From positions 26,749-90,748 of the IMG/VR virus record IMGVR_UViG_3300012000_000008: DNA of 64,000 nt. The stretch is one strand, 5' to 3'. The notes beneath the pieces were generated by a model. It ran no database searches, had not been told where the DNA came from, and was given only the letters and a program-made list of their open reading frames with translations. The position numbers were made by a program, and so were the translations under genes. Below, piece after piece: positions 17,077-23,962 of the stretch (the stretch's first letter is position 1; each line of letters starts with the position of its first letter). This DNA is from a virus.

Positions 17077-17429
17077 TGCAACACGGTTATTGGAGTTATT
17101 GTAACACAGGAAAATGCTCTGTGTGCAATACACCATGGCCTGTAAAATTTAAAAGCCCCACAGTAACATATTTGGAATCAACAGGTTATTGCAACAACTA
17201 CCGTTCTGTATATTTTCCTAGCAATGCAGGTGATGGTTTGGAGCATGTAGGCGGGGTTTTTCATGGCGGTGAGTTGCAGCTACCTGCAGGTATCACAGGA
17301 GAAGAATTAATACTTTTAAGAAAGCAATTGAATGAAGATTATAAACACTTGGAGGGTAGATCAGGTGGTTTAGAAGAATGTAAAAAAAGAAGTGCCTTGG
17401 AAGGTTATAATCTGGATAATATTAAATAA
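17076..17429 (+). CDS. Hypothetical Cys-containing protein, 117 aa
   Basis: Overlaps the previous gene by 1 nt. N-terminal CNTGKCSVCNTPW and a later CNNY suggest a small zinc site; the C-terminus is a charged helix. No named family. It ends just before the tRNA cluster. Confidence 0.5.
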   Translation: MQHGYWSYCNTGKCSVCNTPWPVKFKSPTVTYLESTGYCNNYRSVYFPSNAGDGLEHVGGVFHGGELQLPAGITGEELILLRKQLNEDYKHLEGRSGGLEECKKRSALEGYNLDNIK

Positions 17430-17447
17430 CTGCTATAATGTGACTAT

Positions 17448-17518
17448 GCCCCTATGGTGTAATGGTAGCACTGATCCCTTTCAAGGATCTAGCCTCGGGT
17501 CAGAACCGGGTAGGGGTA
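17448..17518 (+). tRNA. tRNA-Glu (anticodon TTC)
   Basis: Acceptor GCCCCTA/TAGGGGT, anticodon stem GATCC/GGATC with loop CTTTCAA (anticodon TTC, Glu GAA). D-loop keeps GG. The T-loop is GTCAGAA rather than TTCGAAT, so it is slightly degenerate. A TATAAT box at 17434-17439 probably drives the tRNA cluster. Confidence 0.8.
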
Positions 17519-17537
17519 ATGAGTTCTTTTACAGATT

Positions 17538-17615
17538 TGCTGGGTGGGCGTTTTAGCACTTTCCTTGCTCTTTAGAGCAACCGAAGAGAGAAGTGCGCCA
17601 GATCGTTCACCAGCA
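17538..17615 (+). ncRNA. Structured RNA candidate between tRNA genes
   Basis: No gene fits here, but three nested complementary segments do: TGCTGG (17538) with CCAGCA (17610), GCACTT (17556) with AAGTGC (17591), and TTGCTC/GAGCAA around a 4-nt loop (17565-17580). Size and position are tRNA-like, but no cloverleaf or T-arm can be drawn. It may be a processed spacer RNA, a tRNA remnant or a small RNA. Confidence 0.4.
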
Positions 17616-17619
17616 TGTT

Positions 17620-17703
17620 GGGCAGGTCGCATAGCGGCAATTGCCGGTGACTGTAGATCACCTCTCTTAATTGAGTACGAAGGTTCGAGTCCTTCCCTGC
17701 CCA
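17620..17703 (+). tRNA. tRNA-Tyr (anticodon GTA)
   Basis: Acceptor GGGCAGG/CCTGCCC, discriminator A, anticodon stem GGTGA/TCACC with loop CTGTAGA, long variable arm as expected for bacterial tRNA-Tyr, and T-arm GAAGG-TTCGAGT-CCTTC. Confidence 0.9.
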
Positions 17704-17713
17704 TTTTTTTAAT

Positions 17714-17795
17714 TCCTAGGTGGCGGAATGGTAGACGCACCGGACTGTTAATCCGGCGTAGAAATACACTGTTGGTTCAAGTCCAACCCTAGGAG
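17714..17795 (+). tRNA. tRNA with anticodon GTT (Asn) on a class II, Leu-like body
   Basis: Acceptor TCCTAGG/CCTAGGA, discriminator G, D-arm GCG/CGC in the style of tRNA-Leu (TGGCGGAATGGTAGACGC), anticodon stem CCGGA/TCCGG with loop CTGTTAA (GTT), a 14-nt variable arm and T-arm GTTGG/CCAAC. The anticodon says Asn; the long arm and D-arm are those of Leu/Ser-type tRNAs. G73 agrees with Asn or Ser. Confidence 0.85.
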
Positions 17796-17802
17796 CGTTT
17801 AT

Positions 17803-17883
17803 GCCGGGGTGCCAGAGCGGTCAAATGGACCTGATTTGTAATCAGGCGCGCAAGCTACGCAGGTTCAAATCCTGTCCCCGGCC
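17803..17883 (+). tRNA. tRNA with anticodon TGT (Thr) on a class II, Ser-like body
   Basis: Acceptor GCCGGGG/CCCCGGC, Ser-like D-arm (CCAGAGCGGTCAAATGG), anticodon stem CCTGA/TCAGG with loop TTTGTAA (TGT), a variable arm of about 12-13 nt and T-loop TTCAAAT. The anticodon reads Thr ACA codons. The long variable arm is unexpected for tRNA-Thr. Confidence 0.85.
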
Positions 17884-17895
17884 CATTATTTTTTT

Positions 17896-17966
17896 TGCCT
17901 TGTGGTGTAATGGTAACACAACAGACTCTGGATCTGTTTTTCTTGGTTCAAGTCCAAGCAAGGCAG
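17896..17966 (+). tRNA. tRNA-Gln (anticodon CTG)
   Basis: Acceptor TGCCTTG/CAAGGCA, discriminator G, anticodon stem ACAGA/TCTGT with loop CTCTGGA, T-arm CTTGG-TTCAAGT-CCAAG, D-loop with GG. Regular class I cloverleaf. Confidence 0.9.
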
Positions 17967-18002
17967 AGTTGAATTGTGATGAATAGCTTATACAATAATA
18001 CA

Positions 18003-18977
18003 GTGAAACATTGTTTGGTATTGGGTGCAGGCGGTTTTATTGGCAGTCATTTAGTTACGAAACTTGTGAACCAAGGATGTTGGGTCAGAGGGGTAGACAT
18101 TAAAACCCCAGAGTATGATGCTACAGATGCACATGAATTTCTTACTTTTGATTTGAGAAATGCTGCACTAGTAGCAGAATCATTTGATTTTCTACCTAGA
18201 AATGTTGTGTTTGATGAAGTGTATCAATTGGCAGCTGACATGGGTGGTGCTGGTTATATTTTCTCCGGTGAACATGATGCTGATGTGATGCACAATTCAG
18301 CGCTCATCAATTTGCATGTGTGTGAACATGCAGTGAAATTCAAGGCCAAGAAAGTGTTCTATTCTTCTTCTGCTTGCATGTATCCTGAACACAATCAAAT
18401 GGATCCTAACAACCCTAATTGTGCGGAGCATTCTGCTTACCCTGCCAACCCTGACAGTGAATATGGCTGGGAGAAACTGTTCAGTGAACGCTTGTATTTG
18501 GCTTTTCACCGCAATTATGGGTTGGATGTGCGCATTGCACGTTTTCACAACATATTTGGACCTCTGGGTTCATGGAACAATGGCAAAGAGAAAGCACCTG
18601 CTGCTATATGCAGAAAAGTAGCACAAGCTGCAAATCATGGTGAAATAGAGATTTGGGGTGATGGCAACCAAACTCGCAGTTTTCTCTACATAGAAGAATG
18701 TTTAGAAGCAGTGGAAAGGCTCGTGAATTCAAGTTTCTTGGGTCCAGTAAATATTGGCTCAGAAGAAATGATCACTATCAATGAATTGGTTGATAAAGTG
18801 AGTAAAATTGCAGGTAAATCATTGACCAAGAAGCATATACCAGGACCACTGGGTGTCAGGGGCCGCAATTCAGATAATAAACTCATTAAAGAAAAGCTTG
18901 GCTGGGCTCCTCATTTGCCAGTAGAATATGGATTGCAAAAAACCTATGAATGGATTCATTCACAGGTGAACAAATAA
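18003..18977 (+). CDS. GDP-mannose 3,5-epimerase-like NAD-dependent epimerase
   Basis: 324 residues from the GTG at 18003, chosen because TACAAT (17991-17996) lies exactly 6 nt upstream and the protein then begins VKHCLVLGAGGFIGSH, right at the Rossmann loop; an earlier in-frame GTG/ATG at 17976/17979 is possible. Diagnostic GME features are QLAADMGGAGYIF, YSSSACMYPE and YGWEKLFSE (YxxxK), then RFHNIFGP and GDGNQTRSFLYIEE. It would convert GDP-D-mannose to GDP-L-galactose or gulose for glycan synthesis. Confidence 0.85.
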   Translation: MKHCLVLGAGGFIGSHLVTKLVNQGCWVRGVDIKTPEYDATDAHEFLTFDLRNAALVAESFDFLPRNVVFDEVYQLAADMGGAGYIFSGEHDADVMHNSALINLHVCEHAVKFKAKKVFYSSSACMYPEHNQMDPNNPNCAEHSAYPANPDSEYGWEKLFSERLYLAFHRNYGLDVRIARFHNIFGPLGSWNNGKEKAPAAICRKVAQAANHGEIEIWGDGNQTRSFLYIEECLEAVERLVNSSFLGPVNIGSEEMITINELVDKVSKIAGKSLTKKHIPGPLGVRGRNSDNKLIKEKLGWAPHLPVEYGLQKTYEWIHSQVNK

Positions 18978-19094
18978 TTAATATTGTATCAACTTTTTGT
19001 TTATAATTTTTTTTACAATGTCTAGAAATAGAAAAGTTATTTTTAACCCCTGTTAGGTGCTTGATAATTTTGAATTTACAATTAAAATTTAAAT

Positions 19095-19172
19095 GTGCCT
19101 GTAGCTCAGTAATTTTAGAGCAATGCCCTTCTAAGGCATAGGTCGTGGGGGAGGAGCCCACCAGGCACGCCA
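19095..19172 (+). tRNA. tRNA-Arg (anticodon TCT) with non-canonical D- and T-loops, CCA encoded
   Basis: All four stems are perfect: GTGCCTG/CAGGCAC, GCTC/GAGC, ATGCC/GGCAT and GTGGG/CCCAC, followed by G and encoded CCA. The anticodon loop is CTTCTAA (TCT, Arg AGA). The D-loop AGTAATTTTA lacks the GG pair, and the T-loop GGAGGAG lacks TTC and A58, so the standard elbow contact cannot form. Confidence 0.75.
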
Positions 19173-19204
19173 TTGATTTTGCATATTTATATATAAATGT
19201 TTAT

Positions 19205-19477
19205 ATGTCTGACAGAATAAATAATTTTATGAGAGATTGTGCATGGGTCAGAGCTGGTTTATATTTTCTAATTGCTGCTATTCCTGCACTCATGGTGGAT
19301 TTGCAACAATATAAATCTTTTGCTGATATTTCTGACATTGCTTTAGCAGTTATAATTGGCAATTTTATTCTGCAAGGTCTCATTGCAGTCAGGGCTTTTA
19401 TTGACCAATCTTTGAGCCGAGTTCAAAAGGAAAAGAAAGAAAAGAAAGTAGAACTCATAAACGAAAAGACTAATTAA
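19205..19477 (+). CDS. Holin candidate (small two-TM membrane protein)
   Basis: 90 residues from the ATG at 19205, chosen over an upstream in-frame ATG because a TATAAATG box lies 5 nt before it. It has two hydrophobic segments (about residues 16-33 and 44-63) and a strongly charged Lys/Glu tail (KEKKEKKVE), the topology of a class II-type holin. It opens a cassette that continues with lipoproteins and a cell-wall peptidase, which supports a role in making the lysis pore. Confidence 0.6.
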   Translation: MSDRINNFMRDCAWVRAGLYFLIAAIPALMVDLQQYKSFADISDIALAVIIGNFILQGLIAVRAFIDQSLSRVQKEKKEKKVELINEKTN

Positions 19478-19483
19478 TTATAT

Positions 19484-19948
19484 ATGAAAAACTTCTTACC
19501 TTTTGTTCTCATTCCATTTTTACTTGTTGGATGTGCTACTAATGATGGTGGCAGTGGTGGTTCTGATGTGGGTGGTACCACCCCTAAGCAAGCAGTAGAG
19601 AGTGCATTGCCTTACATTGCTCCTGCTGTGACATTGGCTTGCACAGTGGTACTTGAACAAGCAGTTTCTCCTGATGATCGTGTTGAGAAGGCCAACATGA
19701 TCAATCATGTGGCAACAGTAGTTGAAGGGCTTACCCGTGGTGCTACCCCCACTCCTGATCAATTGCAGAAAGCTCTTACTGACTACCTGCCAGTTGAGAA
19801 GACTCACTGGGCCAAGTACATCACAGTAGTCAAGGACATATATGCTGCACAATTTGCTAAACTAGGTGGTGATGCCAAGCTTGGAGTAGATGTTCTTAAT
19901 GCTATTGCCAAGGGTTGCAAGACTGCCACAGACGAGTACGTACAGTAA
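19484..19948 (+). CDS. Secreted lipoprotein of the lysis cassette, 154 aa
   Basis: Signal peptide MKNFLPFVLIPFLLVGCATN with lipobox LVGC, so it should be lipidated at Cys17. The mature part is Gly/Thr-rich at first and then helical. Located between the holin candidate and the endopeptidase; it may be an outer-membrane spanin component or a structural lipoprotein. Overlaps the next gene (TAATG). Confidence 0.55.
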   Translation: MKNFLPFVLIPFLLVGCATNDGGSGGSDVGGTTPKQAVESALPYIAPAVTLACTVVLEQAVSPDDRVEKANMINHVATVVEGLTRGATPTPDQLQKALTDYLPVEKTHWAKYITVVKDIYAAQFAKLGGDAKLGVDVLNAIAKGCKTATDEYVQ

Positions 19949-20145
19949 TGCCTGGCATAGCTGAAGCAATCATAGGCGCCATTTCTGGGATATTTCAAGC
20001 CATAAACAATGTGTTTGGTGCCAAGAATACCAAAGAGATGAAAGACAGGCAAGTCAAACAGAAAGAAGCTGATCATCAGAATCAATTGGAAAAAGCCATC
20101 AAGGAGAAAGACATTGAAACCATTCGTCGTCTTCTTTCTGAGTAG
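19948..20145 (+). CDS. Small amphipathic protein of the lysis cassette, 65 aa
   Basis: Start codon overlaps the preceding stop. Residues 3-24 (GIAEAIIGAISGIFQAINNVFG) form a hydrophobic or amphipathic helix, followed by a highly charged coiled-coil-like segment. Such a layout suits a membrane-active helper, an inner-membrane spanin or an antiholin. Overlaps the next lipoprotein gene by 32 nt. Confidence 0.5.
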   Translation: MPGIAEAIIGAISGIFQAINNVFGAKNTKEMKDRQVKQKEADHQNQLEKAIKEKDIETIRRLLSE

Positions 20146-20530
20146 TTTGCTTCTAGCTGGGTGCGCTACTGTGACACCAGACAAAGTTAAAGATAATACT
20201 GCTTCTTTTGATTCTACTACACCAGCGAATTATGATAATTATAACTCTGGTATCATTGGATTCACTGAAGATGGCAGTGGCATTTTAACTTCCTTTGGAG
20301 TGCAGAGATATAACAATCTTATCAAAGATTATAAAATCAGATTCAAGGTGAACAAAGGTGTAGAATTAAATGAAAATGCAGGCATCTCTGATTATGTGGA
20401 TAAGAATAAAAATGTACTTGCTAAAATTGACTCTCAGCATTTTGTTTATTATGGCATTTTAAATTCATGGAGAAAAGATGGTGTAGAGCCTGATTCATTG
20501 TGGGACAAAGCCAAAGAATTAATTAAATGA
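20114..20530 (+). CDS. Secreted lipoprotein, 138 aa
   Basis: Signal peptide MKPFVVFFLSSLLLAGCATV with lipobox LAGC (Cys17). The body is mostly polar, with a GIIGFTEDGSGI segment. It starts inside the preceding gene in another frame, as o-spanin genes often do, and overlaps the following lipoprotein gene by 4 nt. Confidence 0.55.
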   Translation: MKPFVVFFLSSLLLAGCATVTPDKVKDNTASFDSTTPANYDNYNSGIIGFTEDGSGILTSFGVQRYNNLIKDYKIRFKVNKGVELNENAGISDYVDKNKNVLAKIDSQHFVYYGILNSWRKDGVEPDSLWDKAKELIK

Positions 20531-20682
20531 GATATTTTTTAATTTTAATAGCAATGATGATGGTTTCTTGTTCTCCTGTGCAAGAGTCAAAAGAACACAA
20601 AACTAAATATGCTGATGTGCCTACCATGCAGTCAGCAGAAGATGCAAACACTAAAGACTTTACAGAACAATCATTTAAATAA
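20527..20682 (+). CDS. Very small lipoprotein, 51 aa
   Basis: ATGA overlap with the preceding stop. MRYFLILIAMMMVSCSPVQ is a short signal peptide with lipobox MVSC (Cys15); the mature part is about 37 polar residues. Size and position between another lipoprotein and the endolysin fit an o-spanin-like or Rz1-like role, without sequence proof. Confidence 0.55.
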   Translation: MRYFLILIAMMMVSCSPVQESKEHKTKYADVPTMQSAEDANTKDFTEQSFK

Positions 20683-20688
20683 TAGCAT

Positions 20689-21285
20689 ATGGGATGGTCA
20701 TCCAGAGACAATAATTTAAGAAGGTCAACACCAAAACCGGTTCCTGCTTCTACACCTGCACCTGTGGAGAAAAAACCGGTTACCCCTCCACCTAGTAACA
20801 TCGCTGTGGATTTATCAGTTTTAGATGAAAGAAGTGCTAAGAATGTAGCAACTTTGCATGCAAGAGTGCAGTCTATATTTCGTGATTGGATAGCAGAATG
20901 CCAAATTATAGCCAAGGCTCATGGCTATGAATACAAAGCCATTTCTGGTAATAGAACTTGGGAAGAACAAGCCAAAATTTATGCACAAGGTAGAACTGCT
21001 CCAGGTAAAATAGTTACTAATGCTAAACCCGGGTACAGCAATCATAATTTTGGCATTGCTGTAGACATGGGTGTTTTTAAAGACGGTAAATATTTGGACG
21101 GTAACAACCCTTCAGAAGCAGAAATGTTTCATCGCAAAGCTGCTACCATTGCTGAGAAATATGGCATAGAGTGGGGAGGCAGTTGGAAGTCCTTCAAAGA
21201 TTACCCCCACTTTGAATATAAAACTGGCAAAGCATTGGCTCAATTGCGTCAATTGGTCACAGAAGGCAAAGACATTTTTGCATAA
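20689..21285 (+). CDS. Endolysin, peptidase M15-type (L-Ala-D-Glu / D-Ala-D-Ala peptidase)
   Basis: 198 residues. A Pro-rich N-terminal linker (residues 13-35) precedes the catalytic domain with ISGNRTWEEQAKIYAQGR, YSNHNFGIAVDMGVF (the S-x-H-x3-G-x-A-x-D zinc-binding motif) and KDYPHFEY (third ligand). It cleaves peptide crosslinks in peptidoglycan. No signal peptide, so it depends on the holin for export. Confidence 0.85.
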   Translation: MGWSSRDNNLRRSTPKPVPASTPAPVEKKPVTPPPSNIAVDLSVLDERSAKNVATLHARVQSIFRDWIAECQIIAKAHGYEYKAISGNRTWEEQAKIYAQGRTAPGKIVTNAKPGYSNHNFGIAVDMGVFKDGKYLDGNNPSEAEMFHRKAATIAEKYGIEWGGSWKSFKDYPHFEYKTGKALAQLRQLVTEGKDIFA

Positions 21286-21293
21286 GTAATGGT

Positions 21294-21443
21294 GTGACTT
21301 TCAAAGATTACTACAAAAAAATAAAGAAAAAAAAGAAAAATACATTGCCTCAAGCCAACAATACTCACACTGATTCTTCCAACATGCCTGGTACCGCTGC
21401 TTTGCCTGCTGCTTCTGCTGGCATGCAACCCAGACTGTCTTGA
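21294..21443 (+). CDS. Possible small Lys-rich protein, 49 aa
   Basis: GTG start a few bases after the endolysin stop. Very Lys-rich near the N-terminus (YYKKIKKKKK) and then Ala/Pro/Thr-rich. It fills the gap before the tmRNA promoter, but coding potential is modest. It could be a small head or DNA-binding protein or not be real. Confidence 0.35.
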   Translation: MTFKDYYKKIKKKKKNTLPQANNTHTDSSNMPGTAALPAASAGMQPRLS

Positions 21444-21472
21444 TGCATTTATGGCTTGATTTTTGCCATGTT

Positions 21473-21480
21473 TATAAATA
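21473..21480 (+). promoter_or_regulatory. TATAAATA promoter box of the tmRNA gene
   Basis: Exact T4-late-type consensus about 25 nt upstream of the mature tmRNA 5' end; the extra bases would be removed by RNase P as for tRNAs. Confidence 0.6.
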
Positions 21481-21505
21481 TAATTGTGTTGTTCTTTGAC
21501 ATGAT

Positions 21506-21911
21506 GGGCCAGTACATGGAATCGATTGAACTGTGGAATTCATGGACGCAAGCACTGGGGCATGCCAGTATAAAATAGCAAACAAAATTAAATGCCGAAG
21601 ATACCTTCGACATGGCCATGAGTCTGGAACAGGCTGATGCAATTCTTGCTCAGCATGGCTTTGTAGACTCAGAAGCTGAACTCGAGTTAGTTTAACTCGA
21701 TCGTCTTGTTGTAGATTGAGATTGGTAAAACAAGGCGTGTTACAAATCTCTGACTTGGTGTGTTGTGATGGTTATCTGCCAAGCGTATAAAACTATCATA
21801 TGAAATGCGTTTAGCTTGGTTGCATGCATTTTGAATTTTAACCAAGATAAGCTTGTAGAGTCAATGAATGAAATTGTTCAAGACGTGGGTTCAAATCCCA
21901 CCTGGTCCACA
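21506..21911 (+). ncRNA. ssrA: Phage-encoded tmRNA (transfer-messenger RNA)
   Basis: The 5' end GGGCCAG pairs with CTGGTCC near the 3' end, where a T-arm GTGGG-TTCAAAT-CCCAC and terminal ACA complete the tRNA-like domain. The 5' side continues with the tmRNA-typical TGGAATCGATTGAAC, and GGGGCATGCCAG resembles the helix 2/pseudoknot start. A resume region AAAATAGCAAAC follows. A perfect hairpin at 21682-21700 (TCGAGTTA/TAACTCGA) contains a TAA at 21693, as helix 5 of tmRNA does. About 405 nt, a normal size. It rescues stalled ribosomes and tags their products. Confidence 0.85.
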
Positions 21912-21959
21912 TGAAAATATATGTGTTGATAAATGCTTGCAATGCATTATAATAATAAT

Positions 21960-22742
21960 GTGAAAGAAGTATTTTTTATTAATGGCATGCCTCGCTCAGG
22001 CAGCACTTTGCTTTGCAACATTCTGGCTCAAAATCCAGATTTCCATGTGACACCCACCAGTGGTCTGAGTGAAATGATCAGAGGCATTCATCAATTCTGG
22101 AAACAAAACCCAGTAATCAAAGCTTCTGAAACACCAGAAAAACAATTGCAAATCATCAAAGATCTTTTTCAAAGCTATCACTCTGACACAGAACGCCCTG
22201 TGGTGTTCAACAAGAGCAGAGGATGGTCATCTATGATTGAACTGGTGGAAAATGCTTTGGATCGTCCCATTAAAATTTTAACCACCACCAGAAGAATCAC
22301 ATGCATTCTATCATCTTTGGAAAAATTGTACCGCAAAGAAATAAAGCTTGTTAATAGTCCCATGGAAATTGGTCCCATGATGGCTACCCTGGAAGGCAGA
22401 ATTACCATGTGGACCAATCAAGATGGACTGGTGGGAGGCACATTCAATACCATCAGAGATGCATGCATGAGGGGCCACCGAGACAAGTTTCATTTTGTAG
22501 ATTTTGAAGAACTCACATCCACACCCAAGAGAGTCATGCAATCTGTGTACAAGTTTCTGGACAGAGACTATTATGACCATGACTTCAATAACATTGCTCA
22601 ATACACCAAAGAGAATGATGCAGAGCATGGATTCACAGATTTGCATACTATTCGGCCTGAAATCAAGCCGGTCAAAGATGATAGCAAAGAAATATTGGGT
22701 CATTTGCATGAAAATTTTAAAAATTTTCACTTTAATTTTTAA
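21960..22742 (+). CDS. Sulfotransferase family protein
   Basis: 260 residues from the GTG at 21960, chosen because TATAAT lies exactly 6 nt upstream (an in-frame ATG at 21933 precedes the box). The N-terminal FINGMPRSGSTLLCNIL is the PAPS 5'-phosphosulfate P-loop, with VVFNKSRGW and later FHFVDFEELTSTPKRVM (3'-phosphate region). Would move sulfate from PAPS to a sugar or protein hydroxyl. It fits the glycan-modification theme of this genome. Confidence 0.8.
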   Translation: MKEVFFINGMPRSGSTLLCNILAQNPDFHVTPTSGLSEMIRGIHQFWKQNPVIKASETPEKQLQIIKDLFQSYHSDTERPVVFNKSRGWSSMIELVENALDRPIKILTTTRRITCILSSLEKLYRKEIKLVNSPMEIGPMMATLEGRITMWTNQDGLVGGTFNTIRDACMRGHRDKFHFVDFEELTSTPKRVMQSVYKFLDRDYYDHDFNNIAQYTKENDAEHGFTDLHTIRPEIKPVKDDSKEILGHLHENFKNFHFNF

Positions 22743-22762
22743 AATAAAACATAAATAACTAT

Positions 22763-23053
22763 ATGAGCGAAAGAACTAAAGTAGATGTACTATTTGACAG
22801 TGTTTACACTATCAACCAAGTATTGGGCAATGAAAACAAAGGTGATGGTCAAAGAGGCGCACTCAAGGCCAATGTTGACTACATCAAGCATTGCTTGAAA
22901 AAAGAGGAATACACTCAGGTGCTAACAACTGAACAGACACAAGCTCTTAACAAAGCTGTTGCAGATGCAGAAGCTAAGATTGCTACTCTGCCTGTGCCAG
23001 AAGATGAAGCTAAGCGCGCTGAAAAACAAGCTCAGTTCAAGCCCAAAGCCTGA
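22763..23053 (+). CDS. Small helical hypothetical protein, 96 aa
   Basis: Start supported by CATAAATA and 5 nt. Mostly alpha-helical with an Ala/Glu/Lys-rich C-terminus (EAKRAEKQAQFKPKA). No recognised family. Sits between two glycan-related genes. Confidence 0.5.
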   Translation: MSERTKVDVLFDSVYTINQVLGNENKGDGQRGALKANVDYIKHCLKKEEYTQVLTTEQTQALNKAVADAEAKIATLPVPEDEAKRAEKQAQFKPKA

Positions 23054-23065
23054 GTATAACACTGC

Positions 23066-23962
23066 ATGTATAGTATCCTGCACGTAGAAGGCGGCGCTGG
23101 AAAAAATATTGTGGCCACCAATGTGGTCAGGAACATCAAAAAAACACATCCAGACAGAAAGCTGGTGGTTGTAGCACCATATCCTGAGGTGTTTTTGCAC
23201 AATCCTCATGTGCATCGTGTATATAAGACTGGTGTGTGTCCTTATTTTTACGAAGATTACATTCAAAACAAAGATACTCTGGTGTTTAAGCATGAACCAT
23301 ACAACAGCAATGATGTTATTACTAGAAAATGCAGCTTAGCACAAGCATGGTGTCAAAGCTTAGGGTTGGAATTGGATAGAAATGCACCTGAATTATTTTT
23401 TAATAACATTGAAAGACAAAACAGCAATGTCTTATTGAATCAAATCAACACAGACAAACCCATTATTGCACTGCAGATCAATGGAGGCATGGGCAACAAA
23501 CAGAACCAAATTAATTTTAATTGGTTCAGAGATTTGCCTCCTTTCTATGCACAAGCTTTGATCAATCAATATGCAGATCGTTTCACTTTTGTGCAAATCA
23601 AGAATTCTCACCAAGTAGCTTTGCAAGGTGCATTGCAAGTGGATTTGTCTTTGAGAGAAATATTCTTAATTTTAGCTCAATGCAAGGGTGCTATTGGCAT
23701 TGATTCAGTGGTGCAGCATGCCATGGCTGCTTTTGGTAAATCGAGCTTGGTTTTTTGGATCGGCAACAACCCCACAGTTTTTGGTTACGATATGCACACC
23801 AACATGGTTGCCAATGTGCCTGCTGCTGATAATCTGGAAAGTTATCTGGACCCTTACCCTCTTAATACTCATGGGCATCAGTGCCCTGCTGGCTACCGCA
23901 TGGTGGATTTGTTTGATGCCAAGGAAATTATTAGTAATTTTGAAAAATTATTTTTGGCTTAA
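23066..23962 (+). CDS. Glycosyltransferase family 9-like (heptosyltransferase-type) protein
   Basis: 298 residues. The N-terminal VEGGAGKNIVATNVVRNIKKTHPD matches the GT9/GT-B start (GxGD-type loop with A-T-x-V-x-x-L), and the C-terminal half has KGAIGIDSVVQHAMAAFGK followed by SLVFWIGNNP, the nucleotide-sugar-binding 'G.DS...HLA.A.G.P...L' region. Likely transfers a heptose or related sugar, or acts as a modified phage relative. The end overlaps the convergent fibre gene by 4 nt. Confidence 0.7.
   Translation: MYSILHVEGGAGKNIVATNVVRNIKKTHPDRKLVVVAPYPEVFLHNPHVHRVYKTGVCPYFYEDYIQNKDTLVFKHEPYNSNDVITRKCSLAQAWCQSLGLELDRNAPELFFNNIERQNSNVLLNQINTDKPIIALQINGGMGNKQNQINFNWFRDLPPFYAQALINQYADRFTFVQIKNSHQVALQGALQVDLSLREIFLILAQCKGAIGIDSVVQHAMAAFGKSSLVFWIGNNPTVFGYDMHTNMVANVPAADNLESYLDPYPLNTHGHQCPAGYRMVDLFDAKEIISNFEKLFLA

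Noticed and set aside
17489-17986. ORFs across the tRNA cluster
   Set aside because: They overlap several perfect cloverleaves and have no start signals.
18978-19094. Possible small gene between the epimerase and tRNA-Arg
   Set aside because: AT-rich with stops in all frames; at most a promoter region for the tRNA.
21578-21637. Normal tmRNA tag beginning ANK
   Set aside because: It ends at a TGA far before the helix-5 hairpin, has a charged non-degron end, and leaves the in-hairpin TAA unused. Kept only as an alternative.
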